51,069 nucleotides of DNA from UBA9715 sp964553375 (GCA_964553375.1 CAZKKN010000008.1:1-51069), one strand, 5' to 3'. Shown: positions 15,117-23,659, counted from the stretch's first letter. The notes: a model not told the origin generated them from the sequence alone. Translations and numbers: made by a program.

Positions 15117-17146
15117 AAAGAGCCTCCGCAGGACGAGCCGAAACCAGCAGCACAGCTGTAGCAGAGGGGATTCGTACGCACTTGACGCGGAGGCAGTTGG
15201 CCTGCAGCCATATCGTGGATGGTGGCATCGCGTCCCTCAACCTGCAACGGCAAGCCCAAAACGTGATTCACCTCACAGTCGTAAAGCCTACCATCCCAGT
15301 CAACGTTCACCATATCGCGGCACATCATACGCGTGACTGCCATGGCATTAAAATTGTCCGCTAAAAGCGCCAGATAATCGTCGAACATCCCCGCATCAAG
15401 CAGGTCCTGAGCGAAGCGGCCAAGCGCCCAATTGTTAAAGGCGTACAGGCTGTTAAAGCGCACCCCCTGGTCACGCTCGAGGATGGTGTGATAAGCGGCC
15501 TCTATCATCTCTTGAGGCAGCGGCAAAAACGGACCGGCAACGTTATAGACCAAGTTCAGCACTTTGTCGGGGTCTTTGCCGTAACCGCGCTGGTTCAATT
15601 GACGCACCGCAGAGATCACGCGGTCGAACACCTTGGCACCACGTTGGGCATCGGTTGATTTGGGGTCATAGAACGGCAGCGACGCGATTAGCTCTGTCCC
15701 GGTTTCTGCGTAAACATCGAGGAAATGGGCATATTCCGGCTTCTCGAGCAGCGTGAGATTGCTGCGCACGATCACATGGCCCCGCGCCGCCGCCTCGCGC
15801 AAGAACCACTCGAAGTGGGGGTTGAGCTCGGGGCTGCCGCCGGTGATGTCCAAGGTCTCAAACCTCCCGGCTTCAAACGCCCGGAGCACCGCTTCCATGG
15901 TGGGGCGATCCATGACCTCTGTGCGCTGCGGCGTGCATTCCAGATAACAATGACGGCAAGCCAGATTGCATTTATACGTCACGTTGACCTGCAGAGTCGC
16001 CTGATGGTCGTGGGTTTGCAAAAGCGATGGCTCCCCCACCCGCTCCGCGAACGTCTCATATCCCATAGCGTCATAGGCATCTTCCAGCATGGCCAGATCC
16101 ACGGCTTTCCGACCGCTTCGCACGTCCAGCGCCTCCTGGGCACGACGGCCGTTGAACGCCCCGCGGTGACCACGAGCGGGCGTGATGTCGAAATAACGGC
16201 CATACCGCGAAGCCTCCAGCATCCGAGCCGTGTTCCCGCTGATAGCACGCGGTTTCCCCTTGATGAAGCGCTGCTCGGAATCGAAGTCGAAGTAACGGGG
16301 CATCTCAGCCATGCCGCCGAGGTAGGTTGCCTGCTGACCGTAGTCTTCTTCGGTGTGCTCCAAGCCGTCGCACTTGATGGCGCGAATGGTGCGCGAGCGG
16401 AAACTGGTGAAGCCGACGCGCGTCTCTATAGCCAGGTCGCCCACGTACAAGGGGTCGTCCACCGTCCACACGAAATGAGGCCAGCCCGCTGCGGCCATGA
16501 GCTGACGGAAGTCTTCGGCATAGGTGGCGCCACCCAGGCATTCGCTGTGCAGGATGGGGTCGTCGCGCAGCTCCTGAGGCAAGCGGCGCGAAGCGTAAAC
16601 GTCCGAGAAGTACAGCTCGCCGCCTGGTTTCAGCACCCGATAGACCTCGCTCATCACCAGATCCTTGAACGGTGAGAGGTTCACAACGCAGTTGGAGACC
16701 ACCAGGTCAATGGACTCGTCGGCGATGCCGCAAGCGGCGAGGTCCTCAATGTATCCCAGGCGGAATTCCACATTGGATTGCTGAAAACCGAAGCGTTCGG
16801 CTTGCTCTTGCTGATAGCGCTGGGCCACCTCCAGCTGCTCGGGCGTCATATCCACGCCAATCACTTTGCCGGTTGGTCCCACCAGCTTGGAAAGCACGTA
16901 AACATCGCGCCCCGAGCCGCAGCCCAAATCCAGTACGGTAGCCCCCTCCAAAGCCGGCGGAATGGGGGAGCCGCAACCATAGAAGCGCGCGATGATCTCG
17001 TCCGCGATGAGCGGCATGACGTCAAGCACATACTTGGGAGGCGGCACCGCCTCACAATGAGGGGCGTCGGTTCCCAAATCCTCGGAACCGGTCAACGTCC
17101 GGCCATAATATTCGCGCACCTGATCGTGCGTAGTCGTAAGCTCCAT
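15110..17146 (-). CDS. arsMS: Fused arsenite methyltransferase and radical SAM arsenosugar enzyme (ArsM-ArsS)
   Basis: A 678-residue two-enzyme fusion. The N-terminal part is an ArsM-type SAM methyltransferase: LDLGCGSGRD at residues 72-81, VGVDMTPEQL-like strand near 96, and cysteines 31, 153 (SNCVVNLSPF) and 203 (HSECLGGA) at positions used to bind As(III). The C-terminal part is a radical SAM protein with the cluster motif C393-x3-C397-x2-C400 and an ArsS/DUF3641 tail ending in Cys-rich CYSCAAGF and CGGSLV. Known ArsM methylates arsenite; ArsS joins dimethylarsenite to the 5'-deoxyadenosyl group in arsenosugar formation. GAGGAG precedes the start. No arsR or arsenite pump is adjacent. Confidence 0.9.
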   Translation of the reverse strand: MELTTTHDQVREYYGRTLTGSEDLGTDAPHCEAVPPPKYVLDVMPLIADEIIARFYGCGSPIPPALEGATVLDLGCGSGRDVYVLSKLVGPTGKVIGVDMTPEQLEVAQRYQQEQAERFGFQQSNVEFRLGYIEDLAACGIADESIDLVVSNCVVNLSPFKDLVMSEVYRVLKPGGELYFSDVYASRRLPQELRDDPILHSECLGGATYAEDFRQLMAAAGWPHFVWTVDDPLYVGDLAIETRVGFTSFRSRTIRAIKCDGLEHTEEDYGQQATYLGGMAEMPRYFDFDSEQRFIKGKPRAISGNTARMLEASRYGRYFDITPARGHRGAFNGRRAQEALDVRSGRKAVDLAMLEDAYDAMGYETFAERVGEPSLLQTHDHQATLQVNVTYKCNLACRHCYLECTPQRTEVMDRPTMEAVLRAFEAGRFETLDITGGSPELNPHFEWFLREAAARGHVIVRSNLTLLEKPEYAHFLDVYAETGTELIASLPFYDPKSTDAQRGAKVFDRVISAVRQLNQRGYGKDPDKVLNLVYNVAGPFLPLPQEMIEAAYHTILERDQGVRFNSLYAFNNWALGRFAQDLLDAGMFDDYLALLADNFNAMAVTRMMCRDMVNVDWDGRLYDCEVNHVLGLPLQVEGRDATIHDMAAGQLPPRQVRTNPLCYSCAAGFGSSCGGSLV

Positions 17147-17162
17147 ATAGCTCCTCGTTTAT

Positions 17163-17273
17163 GGAAGCTGAAACCCCAGTCGCCTTGGCTTCGAGCTGCG
17201 AAAATGGCAATGCATAGCATTGTATCGCCATTTTCTTGCTCTGCAGAATCGGCTTCCTGGGATTTCAGCTTCC
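17163..17273 (+). repeat. Nested palindrome, family I copy B
   Basis: Outer arms 17163-17179 and 17257-17273 (one mismatch) flank CTTGGCTTCGAGCTGCG, an inner hairpin at 17201-17234 (AAAATGGC pairing with GCCATTTT, AATGC with GCATT) and CTTGCTCTGCAGAATC. Compared with copy A, paired stem positions change together. It lies just upstream of arsMS. Confidence 0.8.
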
Positions 17274-17286
17274 CAACCGCTTATCT

Positions 17287-17418
17287 CTCAAGTCCCTGGA
17301 CGCAGCAACCGGCGTTCCTCGCGCTCCTGCAGGCAAAACCGCTGCGCTTGGGAGGGCGCAGCCGATTCTGCAACAACCCCTCAAGTCCCTGGACGCCGCA
17401 ACCGGCGTTCCTCGCGCT
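17287..17418 (+). repeat. Direct repeat of 39 bp
   Basis: Two 39-bp copies (17287-17325 and 17380-17418) differ at one base and are 93 bp apart, between palindromes B and C. A GATTCTGCAAC fragment at 17364-17374 matches the end motif of family I in reverse, so a decayed copy may lie between them. Confidence 0.8.
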
Positions 17419-17435
17419 ATTGATGCTTCCGCATA

Positions 17436-17540
17436 GTCAGCAGGGGCTTGGTCGGCCGATTCTGCAACCCAAGAAAATCATGGTAAAACACACCATGATT
17501 TTCGCCGGGTGAAGCCAAGGCCGACCAGGCCCCTGCTGAC
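17436..17540 (-). repeat. Nested palindrome, family I copy C
   Basis: Outer arms 17436-17457 and 17519-17540 pair over 22 bp with one mismatch. On the minus strand the order is CTTGGCTTCACCCGGCG, the 12-bp inner stem GAAAATCATGGT/ACCATGATTTTC, then CTTGGGTTGCAGAATC. It lies 13 bp past the cobW-like stop codon. Confidence 0.8.
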
Positions 17541-17553
17541 TGCCCGAACAATC

Positions 17554-18693
17554 TCAGTAGCGCGAGGCACGCCCCCCGTTGCGGCGGCCTTCGTCCGCAA
17601 ACCCGAAGCACTCCGTGAATATCACGTTGCACTTCAGATTGTACTTCTGCTTTATCTCGTCCATCGCATCTTCGACGATCTCGCCGAACGTCTCAGATTC
17701 GCAGGTCGCACGCGCGTTCACGATAATCGCAATGGCGGTATACGGCTGCTGTAGCTTGCGCTCATATTCCAGGTCGTAATCCACACCCACGATGGAGCAT
17801 TTCACGAAGTCATCGCCTTCACCAGCAGCGAAAAGCTTCAAATGCGGCACGTTGCGCTTGGCCTCGATGAGCCCATCGCGAATAGCCTCCATGAAATCTT
17901 CCACCACGGCATTGAAATCGATGTTGCGCCCGTCACGCTCTTTAGCGAAGAAGCGGCGGTTGTACCAGCACATCTGAGCCTCGGCGGCATCGAACTCCTC
18001 GGAGTCCAATCCCAAATCCCGCGGCTGGGCGTTGGCTTCATGGGAGAGCAGGTAGTCCACGAGCTCGGGCACACCCTCTCCGGTGCGAGCCGAGATGGCC
18101 ATGACCGGCGTATCGGGGTAGGCGCGACGAATGAAATCCAGGTCCGCCTGCTTCTCGTCTTCATCCACCAGATCGCACTTGTTCAAAACGATGAGGTCGG
18201 CCTCCAGCAGTTGCGCGTTCAAGAGGAAACGCATCTCCTCGGGCAGATGGATGTCCTGACGAGCGTCTCCGGGAAGCATCATGCGCAGGCGCATGGGATC
18301 CACCAGGCAGGTGAGGGGCAACAGGTCGAAACGGCCCGGATACTCGTCTTTCAACGTGAGGTACACATGGTCCAGCGCGCCAACGCCCGCACCGGGAATA
18401 TCGGAGATCACGATGTTCGCTCCAGCTTGAGCCAAGCGATCGATGGCTGTGACCAGGTCCTCGGTGACATAGCAGATGCAATCGCCGGTGATCTCGCTGA
18501 TGTCTACGTCGGCTGTGCGCGTGAAATCCGCATCCACGAGGTTCTTCGCCCCCAGGTCATTGGCGATAACCGCCGCATGGCCAGGTTGTCCCTGGCTGCG
18601 CAGACGCTCATTGATGTTGCGCGCCATGGCGATCATGGTGGTGGTTTTCCCCGCGCCCAAAAAGCCGCTGACGATCATATACTTGGTAGTCAT
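17554..18693 (-). CDS. CobW/G3E-family GTP-binding protein
   Basis: The 379-residue P-loop GTPase has Walker A GFLGAGKT at residues 10-17, ISDIPG where the family Walker B strand lies (about 96-101), and the guanine motif NKCD at 171-174. COG0523-type metal-insertion GTPases carry CxCC after the N-terminal sheet; here the site reads CICY (72-75), so one ligand is missing. Relatives deliver metals or help activate cobalamin or nitrile hydratase enzymes. The gene lies upstream of arsMS, but two palindromes and a 39-bp direct repeat separate them, so co-function is only a possibility. Confidence 0.8.
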   Translation of the reverse strand: MTTKYMIVSGFLGAGKTTTMIAMARNINERLRSQGQPGHAAVIANDLGAKNLVDADFTRTADVDISEITGDCICYVTEDLVTAIDRLAQAGANIVISDIPGAGVGALDHVYLTLKDEYPGRFDLLPLTCLVDPMRLRMMLPGDARQDIHLPEEMRFLLNAQLLEADLIVLNKCDLVDEDEKQADLDFIRRAYPDTPVMAISARTGEGVPELVDYLLSHEANAQPRDLGLDSEEFDAAEAQMCWYNRRFFAKERDGRNIDFNAVVEDFMEAIRDGLIEAKRNVPHLKLFAAGEGDDFVKCSIVGVDYDLEYERKLQQPYTAIAIIVNARATCESETFGEIVEDAMDEIKQKYNLKCNVIFTECFGFADEGRRNGGRASRY

Positions 18694-18881
18694 TGCCTCT
18701 CGTTTCCACGCTCGAATTGCACAGCCGTTACTTTACCATGAGTACGCGGCAAACCTGTCATATATTCGACTATGTCTAATATCATTTCACAAACGGTGGT
18801 GCGTGAAACGCAGATGGACTGCCTGCAAACGCATCAACTATCTAAGCCATAACGAATAAAATGCGCGAAACACACACTCCG

Positions 18882-19099
18882 TGGTCAAACCACCCCTCCA
18901 GTCTGACTGCAAAAGGGTTCAGCTTAGAGTCCAAGCCTCCGTTTTGTCGCCCTAGGTCGATGGCAACAGCAGATACTCAATTCATCAAATCGCATTTTCC
19001 CAGGTCATCGAACCGCATCAAATAATAGGGCATTCCCGATCTACCGGAAATGCCCTATATCCCATCCCGTCAAGTCAGACTGGAGGGGTGTTTTGACCA
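18882..19099. repeat. 27-bp inverted repeat with inner hairpin, 3' of galU
   Basis: Arms 18882-18908 and 19073-19099 match over 27 bp with one mismatch. A second inverted repeat (19026-19038 with 19045-19057) lies inside, followed by no recognisable gene in the 164-bp interior. The element occupies most of the 508-bp gap between the cobW-like and galU genes. Its outer ends share GTGGTCAAA with the 14,833 element. Confidence 0.8.
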
Positions 19100-19201
19100 T
19101 TGGGGCTTACAATTCGCATCAGCGCTAACGTAGCCAGCTGCTCACGGTTGCCTCCGATGGATAATCGCGAGCCACCAAGCGCGGCGACGTCCGCAGGTAG
19201 G

Positions 19202-20014
19202 CTACTTGCCCAGCTGCTCCATCAGGATGTTGTTGGTCTCCAACCAGCTTTCCACCGTGCCGGTATCGAAGCCATCGGACGGGTCGATGACCAGGGCGTA
19301 CATCTCCTCTTCCTTGAGCACGGCATCCAGCGCATCGGTCAGCTGGATCTCCCCGCCCACACCCGGCTGCACGTCAGCCAGAAGCTCCATCACCCGAGGC
19401 GACAGCAGGTACCGGCCGAACACCGCTAAATTCGACGGCGCATCGGCAGGCGCGGGCTTTTCCACCAGGGAATCGATCTTCCACACGTCCTCGGACACGG
19501 GCGCACCCGCAATCACGCCGAAACGATCGACCTCATCTTCAGCCACCGGCATAACAGCGATCACGCTGGCGCCACCGTGGGCGTCGGAGACCTCCTGCAT
19601 GCGGGGAAGCATCTTATTATTAGGCACCAGCACATCGCCTAGAAGCACGTAAAAAGCCTGGTCACCGGTTTTCTCTGCGGCACACCGCACCGCATGGCCC
19701 AGACCTAAGGCCTCATCTTGGTACACATAGCTCACGTTCATGGCACCCACGCGCTCCACCTCGTCGGCATAGGCGTCCTTGCCACGGGCGCGCAACAGCG
19801 CCACCAGCTCCGGATCGGGAGTGAAATGATCCTCGATCACCTTCTTGGAGCGGCTATTGATGATAACCACCTCATCGGCAGCGCTTGCCAGGCCCTCTTC
19901 CACCACATATTGAATGGCAGGACGATCCACCACAAGCAGCATCTCTTTGGGCTGTGCTTTAGTCGCGGGAAGAAAACGGGTACCCAAGCCAGCGGCAGGA
20001 ATCAAAGCCTTCAT
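19202..20014 (-). CDS. galU: UTP-glucose-1-phosphate uridylyltransferase
   Basis: The 270-residue nucleotidyltransferase makes UDP-glucose from UTP and glucose-1-phosphate for cell-envelope sugars. The N-terminal motif AAGLGTRFLPATKAQPKEML spans residues 7-26 in pattern, followed by LGLGHAV, VLLGDVLV and EKPAP; the C-terminal GGEIQLTDAL is typical. Length is slightly below the usual 290. It appears monocistronic, with the 27-bp inverted repeat downstream. Confidence 0.95.
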   Translation of the reverse strand: MKALIPAAGLGTRFLPATKAQPKEMLLVVDRPAIQYVVEEGLASAADEVVIINSRSKKVIEDHFTPDPELVALLRARGKDAYADEVERVGAMNVSYVYQDEALGLGHAVRCAAEKTGDQAFYVLLGDVLVPNNKMLPRMQEVSDAHGGASVIAVMPVAEDEVDRFGVIAGAPVSEDVWKIDSLVEKPAPADAPSNLAVFGRYLLSPRVMELLADVQPGVGGEIQLTDALDAVLKEEEMYALVIDPSDGFDTGTVESWLETNNILMEQLGK

Positions 20015-20176
20015 GGGATTATCCTTTCGAAAGATTGCCGATTATGACGAATTATATAACGTTCGGTGGATTTTATGTGTCCTGTTTTGTTGAAGAGGGT
20101 AGATATCCCCAAGGTCACCGTGCTAGAATCATCCCAATCTCAGAATACATATTTGCTTAAGGAGGCGAGCGGGGCT

Positions 20177-20539
20177 ATGGATTTAGCGCAGCAAGCAAAG
20201 ATCATCGATTCCATTCACGACACTCTGAACGATTTCGTGGGGATGAAGCTGCGGGTTAAAGCCAACATGGGGCGCTCTAAGATCGTGGAAAGCGTGGGGA
20301 CGCTGACCCAGGTTCACCCGAAGCTCTTCATCATGGAGATGGATCGCAAGCGCGGCCGCACGGCGCGTCAGTCCTATCAGTACGTTGACGTGTTGACCGG
20401 CATGGTGGAACTCTCCCAGGACGGCGAGCCCATCTTCGAGCCGTTCATCATCGAGTCCGAGAGCGAGATGACGCTCATGATGACCGATACTACGATTTCC
20501 GCCACCAGCACTTCGGTGGAAAAGCAGCTTCTGCCGTAA
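20177..20539 (+). CDS. Veg-like small protein
   Basis: The 120-residue protein resembles the Veg family, known in Bacillus as a stimulator of biofilm formation: a basic beta-rich core GMKLRVKANMGRSKIVESVG, then LFIMEMDRKRGRTARQSYQYVDVLTG. It is about 35 residues longer than Veg because of N- and C-terminal extensions. ATG 20177 follows AGGAGG after 11 bases; earlier in-frame ATGs lack a site. A terminator follows directly, so it is a single-gene unit. Confidence 0.75.
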   Translation: MDLAQQAKIIDSIHDTLNDFVGMKLRVKANMGRSKIVESVGTLTQVHPKLFIMEMDRKRGRTARQSYQYVDVLTGMVELSQDGEPIFEPFIIESESEMTLMMTDTTISATSTSVEKQLLP

Positions 20540-20575
20540 AGAGGCAATTAGGGTATTTCGAGCATATCGAAGTTT

Positions 20576-20605
20576 GGGCCCATCCTAGCGGATGGGCCCT
20601 TTTTT
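20576..20605 (+). terminator. Rho-independent terminator of the Veg-like gene
   Basis: Perfect 10-bp stem GGGCCCATCC with its complement, 4-base loop, and six Ts at 20600-20605, 37 bp past the stop codon. Confidence 0.92.
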
Positions 20606-20637
20606 GCCGAACCATCGATACTGATTGTTCGCAGGGA

Positions 20638-21729
20638 TTAATAGCGATTGTGCACCGCCTCGGCTGCCCCGCGAAGGTCACACACTTCGAAACGCGTACC
20701 GTCATCCAAGATCACATGCCCGTTCAACAGCCCGAAAACCTGGTGCTGGTCGGTCACGATGAGCTTCAGGTCCGTCAGATCGCAACGGTCGATCTGCGGC
20801 GTGAACACCAGGTCAAACCTCCCTTCATCATCGGTCATATGCCAAGGCTCCATGAGAGCGTAGCGCGCGCCGATGCGCTTGGCGGTGGGGTTAGGTTCCG
20901 GAATGCCGAAATCCACGCGCCCCAGCTTATGGGCCACGCCGTCCACGAACACCATGTTCTCGCTTGCAGCCGAAGTGTCGCCGAAACCGTAACCCAGGTT
21001 CAACGCTAACCGATGCCCCTGCTGCCAGCCTTGGGCCACCGCCCAATACCAGATGTTATCGTAGGTCCAAACACCCCGGCCCCAGTCCAGAAGGCCGAAA
21101 GATTCGCCTTCGCGGAAATCGTGATGCAAATCGCCCACCGTGAAGCCGCCAACGGCATCCATGCCGACGATCTTCTGGTTGTAGTAAAACGCCTTGGGAT
21201 CCTCCGCCCAAGGAGTGGCGATGACCATGGAATCCTGCGGCTCGCCCGAAAGCACCGCTTCTATCTCGATGGGCTGGCCATCCTTGAAATCGCCGAACAC
21301 CCCATGAAGCCGCCGAAGACCGCCAGCCACCTCATAGGTGATCTGGGCTTTCTTGTCGGCGAAACGGGTCACGCCCTCGCTGGAGGTGTTGGGAAGCCCC
21401 AAGCGCCCCATCGGGAAGGCCCCCATGGTGCTCTTGGTGATGAACGTACCCGCACCGAAATCCATAAGCGAGATGGATGCTAGCGAGAGATATCCCAGGT
21501 CGCTCACTGTGAACGCCACGGCATAGCTGTCATCGTTGATCAGGTAGTAGTCCCATTCCTTGATGCGCCAGTTCGGTGCCGCGATAGCCGCGCGATCGTA
21601 TTGCAATACCGGCGCGGTGGCATAACCGGCCTGGACAAGCGTACCCGCCTCGTTCAAAAGCGGCCCTGGCGCTTCGATGCGCACCTGCGCTTGCGCGGTC
21701 GATCCAAGAGTCCCTGCAGATCCAACCAT
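20638..21729 (-). CDS. DUF2804 domain protein
   Basis: The 363-residue protein matches the DUF2804 family: an N-terminal NWRIKEWDYYLI region, WAEDPKAFYYNQKI, and the characteristic GLLDWGRGVWTYDNIWYWA around residue 220. Members look like beta-rich proteins related to lipocalin or hydroxyneurosporene-synthase folds; function is unknown. ATG 21729 was chosen because AGGAGGGG precedes it, against a start six codons earlier. It converges with the Veg-like gene across the terminator. Confidence 0.85.
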   Translation of the reverse strand: MVGSAGTLGSTAQAQVRIEAPGPLLNEAGTLVQAGYATAPVLQYDRAAIAAPNWRIKEWDYYLINDDSYAVAFTVSDLGYLSLASISLMDFGAGTFITKSTMGAFPMGRLGLPNTSSEGVTRFADKKAQITYEVAGGLRRLHGVFGDFKDGQPIEIEAVLSGEPQDSMVIATPWAEDPKAFYYNQKIVGMDAVGGFTVGDLHHDFREGESFGLLDWGRGVWTYDNIWYWAVAQGWQQGHRLALNLGYGFGDTSAASENMVFVDGVAHKLGRVDFGIPEPNPTAKRIGARYALMEPWHMTDDEGRFDLVFTPQIDRCDLTDLKLIVTDQHQVFGLLNGHVILDDGTRFEVCDLRGAAEAVHNRY

Positions 21730-21940
21730 GACGACCCCTCCTGACATAACGCCTGTCGGAATAGCAGCCCCATCATACCGCGACGAAGCGTCTGGCCCGC
21801 ATACGGTAGGAAAAGTGACAACAAGAGCGGAAGCCTCACCGCCTCAAAGCGACTGCACGACCTGCAACCCGCCGCATCACCACAGAGGAGCATGCGCCTT
21901 GGAGAGCTCACCACAGGAAAGATGTTTTCGGCACATTATT

Positions 21941-22348
21941 TCAAATCCCAACTTCCACCCAATTCTCTATGGCAAGATCGGGGATGCACTTGAATTCCCT
22001 TACGTTATTCGTGACCAATATCGCGCTATGGGCTAAAGCGCAAGCCGCGATCATATAATCATTTGACCCGATAGTGCGACCTTCAGATTCCAAATAGGCC
22101 CGGATACGTGCATATTGATTCGCGCATATGTCGTCGAAAGGAACCACTTCGAATGGCAGAAGCAAAGACTCGACCTTCAAACGGCTGCGGACAGGGTCCT
22201 GCGACTTCAAGGCTCCAACAAGCAACTCGGCCTTAACCACAGAAGGCACCTTGAATAGATTCGCGTCACTTTGCCTCAACAGCTTCAGCGCTTCTGAATT
22301 CTTCCCTCGAAGAAAATCGATGAAGATATTGCTGTCTATCATATACAT
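21941..22348 (-). CDS. vapC: VapC-type PIN toxin
   Basis: The 135-residue PIN ribonuclease has Asp5 (MIDSNIFIDF), Glu41 (VKAELLVG), Asp97 (SNDYMIAA) and Asn114 (VTNNVREF), the standard VapC pattern. It lies 9 bp downstream of the small antitoxin gene. Known VapC toxins cleave tRNA or rRNA loops. This is a different pair from the AbrB/PIN module at 2.2 kb. Confidence 0.88.
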   Translation of the reverse strand: MYMIDSNIFIDFLRGKNSEALKLLRQSDANLFKVPSVVKAELLVGALKSQDPVRSRLKVESLLLPFEVVPFDDICANQYARIRAYLESEGRTIGSNDYMIAACALAHSAILVTNNVREFKCIPDLAIENWVEVGI

Positions 22349-22357
22349 GGCAACACC

Positions 22358-22600
22358 TCACGCAGGCAAAGGGTCGATTTGCTCAGGGGCATAGTCTTCA
22401 ACTTCGGGAAAATCTGGGCAGCTACCATAAAGGTCCCAGTAATTAACCGGCCATCCCTTTTCCCAGCCCCTTCGATTGCCCTCATGGCGGTCCTCCAACA
22501 CCTCCCGCGCATAGGCCGAGATTGAAAGGTTCGCCTTCTCCGCATCTTCGCGAAGCGCCTTCATAGCAGCTTCGTCCATATAAAGCGATAGTTGTGCCAT
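22358..22600 (-). CDS. vapB: VapB-like ribbon-helix-helix antitoxin
   Basis: The 80-residue protein begins MAQLSLYMDEAAMKALREDA, the strand-helix pattern of ribbon-helix-helix repressors, and ends in an acidic, aromatic-rich tail that could wrap the toxin. ATG 22600 is preceded by AAGGAG. A pair of direct repeats lies 18 bp upstream over a possible -10, suggesting autoregulation. Confidence 0.8.
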   Translation of the reverse strand: MAQLSLYMDEAAMKALREDAEKANLSISAYAREVLEDRHEGNRRGWEKGWPVNYWDLYGSCPDFPEVEDYAPEQIDPLPA

Positions 22601-22617
22601 GGCAACTCCTTCCCAAG

Positions 22618-22639
22618 ACAAGTATATATACAAGTATAT
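22618..22639. promoter_or_regulatory. Candidate VapB operator
   Basis: ACAAGTATAT occurs twice (22618-22627 and 22630-22639), 12 bp apart, a spacing suited to neighbouring ribbon-helix-helix dimers. A palindrome GTATATATAC (22622-22631) overlaps, and TATACT on the minus strand could be the -10 box. Confidence 0.5.
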
Positions 22640-22733
22640 CAGATTCATGGGTTGTTTTCTTCCCGATCAGCAACGTTTGCATGGCGATTCGGACTAGAAT
22701 GGCCATAAAGAACCCCGGAGTGAAGGAGCACCG

Positions 22734-23321
22734 ATGGATGCAGGGATGACGCGCGAGGAGGCCTTTGCGCTTCTGCAGGAGCACAACAAAGAGCCGTTTC
22801 ATCTGGAGCATGGCGAAACGGTAGAGCAAACCATGCGCTATTTCGCGCGGGAGCTGGACCCGGAAAACGAGGAGTTCTGGGGCATCGTGGGGCTGTTGCA
22901 CGATTTGGACTGGGAAGAGCACAGCGACGACCCGGCCCAGCATACGGTTTACGCGGCGGCGGACATCGCTGAGGCCGGCGGTACTCCGGAGCTCATCCGC
23001 GCCATCCAGTCCCACAATTTCGGCCACAACCCAGAGCTGCCAACGCCAGAGCTGCAGATGGAGAAGGTGCTATATGCCACCGAGGAGCTCACCGGGCTCA
23101 TCGGAGCCGCTATCTTGATGCGCCCGTCGAAGAGCGTCATGGACTTCGAGGTGAAGTCGCTGAAGAAGAAGTTCAAGGACAAAGGATTTGCTGCCGGCGT
23201 GGACCGCAACACCATCCGCGCTGGCGCCGAGATGCTGGGCTGGGAGCTGGACGAGCTTTTCGATCGCACCATCCAAGCGATGCGCTCCTTCGCCCCCGAC
23301 CGCCATACCTTCGCCGGTTAG
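22734..23321 (+). CDS. HD-domain phosphohydrolase-like protein
   Basis: The 195-residue protein has an HD metal-site pattern: His26 (LEHGET), His56-Asp57 (GLLHDLDW) and a later histidine in HNFGHN. Compact HD proteins of this size hydrolyse phosphate esters or nucleotides; the substrate is not predictable. AAGGAG lies seven bases before ATG 22734. It is the last chromosomal gene before the island's left boundary. Confidence 0.82.
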   Translation: MDAGMTREEAFALLQEHNKEPFHLEHGETVEQTMRYFARELDPENEEFWGIVGLLHDLDWEEHSDDPAQHTVYAAADIAEAGGTPELIRAIQSHNFGHNPELPTPELQMEKVLYATEELTGLIGAAILMRPSKSVMDFEVKSLKKKFKDKGFAAGVDRNTIRAGAEMLGWELDELFDRTIQAMRSFAPDRHTFAG

Positions 23322-23380
23322 CGCGAGGCTAAGGCTAGGCGCCCAAATACGTGATTCCTCCGTGTTTGCCCGGTGCCCGC

Positions 23381-23409
23381 TTGACAAACCTCTGTGCCGA
23401 ACGCACAAT
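23381..23409 (+). promoter_or_regulatory. Promoter of the interrupted tRNA-Ala
   Basis: TTGACA (23381-23386), 17-bp spacer, CACAAT (23404-23409). The -35 is a perfect consensus. It lies 29 bp before the first base of the split tRNA and now reads into the island. Confidence 0.65.
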
Positions 23410-23438
23410 TGATTCCTGCGCGAAAGCGCTGCACACGT

Positions 23439-23460
23439 GGGGATGTAGCTCAGCTGGGAG
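23439..23460 (+). pseudogene. 5' half of tRNA-Ala(CGC) split by the island
   Basis: Bases 1-22 of a tRNA, up to the D loop (GGGGATG acceptor strand, then TAGCTCAGCTGGGAG). The sequence then diverges into island DNA. The matching 3' half lies at 43579-43638. Joined at the shared TGGGAG the halves give a 76-nt tRNA with every stem paired. Confidence 0.92.
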
Positions 23461-23478
23461 GCCGAATCATCCGTAAAC
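23455..23478. other. attL core and island left arm
   Basis: Core TGGGAG (23455-23460), six bases, then TCATCCGTAAAC (23467-23478), the inverted partner of the right arm. Together with the right end it builds a 38-bp attP with 12-bp arms. Confidence 0.85.
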
Positions 23479-23502
23479 GCGCCCCTGGCGCAACGGTGCT
23501 CC

Positions 23503-23532
23503 TTGGGCTAAACTTTGACAACTGGATATTAT
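23503..23532 (+). promoter_or_regulatory. Promoter of the island tRNA-Ala
   Basis: TTGGGC (23503-23508), 18-bp spacer, TATTAT (23527-23532), with the tRNA starting nine bases later. The promoter lies inside the island, so the replacement tRNA does not depend on the host promoter. Confidence 0.55.
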
Positions 23533-23541
23533 ACCTTACAC

Positions 23542-23617
23542 GGGGCCTTAGCTCAGATGGGAGAGCGCGGCGTTCGCAATGCCGAGGTCAGGGGTTCGAT
23601 CCCCCTAGGCTCCACCA
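23542..23617 (+). tRNA. tRNA-Ala(CGC), island-borne
   Basis: A complete 76-nt tRNA with encoded CCA. The anticodon loop is TTCGCAA (anticodon CGC), the stem is CGGCG/TGCCG, the T arm contains GGTTCGATC, and the acceptor stem GGGGCCT/AGGCTCC has G3:U70, the alanine identity pair. It has the same anticodon as the tRNA the island interrupts but differs in acceptor, anticodon and T stems, so it is not a simple duplication of the target. It lies 81 bp inside attL with its own promoter and terminator. Confidence 0.96.
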
Positions 23618-23626
23618 GTAATTTCA

Positions 23627-23658
23627 GGGCTTCCAAGATTGCTTGGAAGCCCTTTTTT
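23627..23658 (+). terminator. Terminator of the island tRNA
   Basis: Perfect 11-bp stem GGGCTTCCAAG with its complement, 4-base loop, six Ts (23653-23658). It also abuts the stop codon of the convergent recombinase. Confidence 0.92.
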
Positions 23659-23659
23659 G

